Source of the DNA: Planctomycetaceae bacterium
GTDB taxonomy: Bacteria; Planctomycetota; Planctomycetia; Pirellulales; Thermoguttaceae
Length of the DNA: 15,633 nt
NCBI GenBank assembly: GCA_031287585.1
Contig: JAITST010000416.1
Span: 1 to 15,633, forward strand
Direction: 5' to 3'
Positions 14,833 through 15,633 of the stretch are shown one piece after another (within the stretch, counting starts at the first letter, position 1; every line of letters starts with the position of its first letter). The notes under the pieces were generated by a model that was not told the origin of the DNA, ran no database searches, and saw only the letters and a list, made by a program, of their open reading frames with translations. A program made the translations under genes and the position numbers.

Positions 14833-15537
14833 ATGTCCGACATCGAAATTTTATACGAACAAGACAACTGTCTCGTAGTCAACAAACCTGCTGGTGTTTT
14901 AACGCAAGCACCGTATGGTATTGACTCGCTGGAGGTTCGCGTAAAAGCGTACCTGATTGAAATGGCGGAACGTAGTGAGAACTGTTATCTTGGCTTACCG
15001 CATCGGTTGGACAGACCGGTTTCGGGGGTAATTTTGTTTGGAAAAAATTCGCGGGTCACACGCCGGTTGTCAGAACAATTTGAGAAACGCCAGATAGACA
15101 AAACGTATTGGGCGATTGTTGAGGGAACTGTCGAACAAACGTCTGGTACGTGGGTTGACTACGTTCGTAAAGTACCGAACAAACCGTTAGCAGAAATTGT
15201 TCCGCCGATAAACCCCGACGCGCGCGAGGCGATTTTGCATTTTACGGTACAACGTCATTTTGAGTTTCAAGGTAAACCGTTCACGCGTCTGGAAATAAAA
15301 CTGGAAACAGGTCGTATGCACCAAATCCGTCTCCAATCGTCATCGCACGGCTACCCGATCTTGGGTGACGTAACATACGGTTCGACGAATCTGTTCGGTA
15401 ACAAATCAGACGACGAACGCCAAAGGCAAGTAGCCCTACACGCCCGTTCAATAACATTCACCAACCCGACAACTCAAACTTCGGTAAACCTAACAGCACC
15501 GTTGCCAGAAACGTGGGAATGTTACGCTGACAAATAA
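14833..15537 (+). CDS. RluA-family pseudouridine synthase
   Basis: A 234-residue protein with the catalytic motif HRLDRPVSG, in which D60 is the nucleophile. Other family blocks are LYEQDNCLVVNKPAGVL at the start, KTYWAIVEG, and LETGRMHQIRLQ...HGYPILGD near the C-terminus. It converts uridines of rRNA or tRNA to pseudouridine. There is no S4 RNA-binding domain at the N-terminus, so it is of the short RluA/RluC-catalytic-domain type. The target base cannot be told from sequence. ATG 14833 is preceded by the AATCTAAA repeat rather than a ribosome binding site. It is on the same strand as hydG but separated by 153 bases with an inverted repeat, so probably a separate unit. Confidence 0.92.
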   Translation: MSDIEILYEQDNCLVVNKPAGVLTQAPYGIDSLEVRVKAYLIEMAERSENCYLGLPHRLDRPVSGVILFGKNSRVTRRLSEQFEKRQIDKTYWAIVEGTVEQTSGTWVDYVRKVPNKPLAEIVPPINPDAREAILHFTVQRHFEFQGKPFTRLEIKLETGRMHQIRLQSSSHGYPILGDVTYGSTNLFGNKSDDERQRQVALHARSITFTNPTTQTSVNLTAPLPETWECYADK

Positions 15538-15570
15538 GACGGCACGGCAATAGACTTTCATCACGAAGAA

Positions 15571-15598
15571 TGGGGAAAATTTTAGATTTTAGATTTTG
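15571..15598. repeat. Inverted copy of the AATCTAAA-type repeat after rluA
   Basis: TGGGGAAAATTTTAGATTTT and the following AGATTTTG are the reverse complement of 14808-14832 apart from one extra base at one end and two or three in the middle. The T-rich strand could help end transcription. The last 35 bases of the window hold nothing I can assign. Confidence 0.5.
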
Positions 15599-15633
15599 TA
15601 AAAATAATCTGTACTTTCCCAAAAATCACAATA

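Noticed and set aside
4358..15617. TAATCTGTACTTT present at 4358-4370 and 15605-15617
   Set aside because: A single 13-base match is about what chance allows in a 15.6-kb window.
1..15633. tRNA, rRNA or CRISPR array
   Set aside because: No cloverleaf, rRNA-like stretch or regularly spaced repeats could be seen on either strand.

Overview
The window reads as chromosomal DNA of moderate GC content from an anaerobic or fermentative bacterium, most plausibly a member of the Planctomycetota or a close PVC relative. The reasons are several: many starts lack a Shine-Dalgarno sequence, secreted proteins look planctomycete-like, the regulatory PTS set sits beside a ribosome hibernation factor, and there are [FeFe]-hydrogenase maturases. 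The lineage is an inference from style of sequence, not from a marker gene. Three kinds of local damage (a decayed transposase, a broken secreted-protein gene and a split small gene) sit among otherwise intact genes.

Layout. 1-918 (-) is the start of a secreted protein that runs off the left edge. 965-2508 (-) carries HPr, an EIIA(Ntr)-type PTS protein and hibernation promoting factor. 2820-4342 (+) carries a small acidic protein of unknown role and a saccharopine/carboxynorspermidine dehydrogenase-family enzyme. 4429-8085 (-) is a likely operon of a B12-binding radical SAM enzyme, a small split gene and the H-cluster maturase HydE. 8086-10253 is accessory DNA: a 109-bp element with perfect 19-bp terminal inverted repeats, a decayed IS4-type transposase and a broken secreted-protein gene with its promoter and hairpins. 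10254-12158 (-) holds GcvT, GcvH and a 107-aa protein with an L7/L12-like C-terminal motif. 12380-14679 (+), divergent from it, holds a secreted PHP-domain hydrolase and HydG. 14833-15537 (+) is an RluA-family pseudouridine synthase between repeat-like sequences.

How the genes fit. HydG makes the Fe(CO)2(CN) cysteine synthon and HydE processes it toward the binuclear subcluster of [FeFe]-hydrogenase. The bridging dithiomethylamine ligand has been linked biochemically to lipoyl H-protein and aminomethyl chemistry of the glycine cleavage system. Here the genes for T- and H-protein are divergent from the hydG operon, across about 220 bp holding two well-formed promoters, and hydE is in the same 10 kb. 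GcvP, HydF and the hydrogenase itself are not in the window. The arrangement suggests that GcvT/GcvH serve H-cluster assembly in this organism. That is the most interesting reading of the window; it is an inference from gene neighbourhood.
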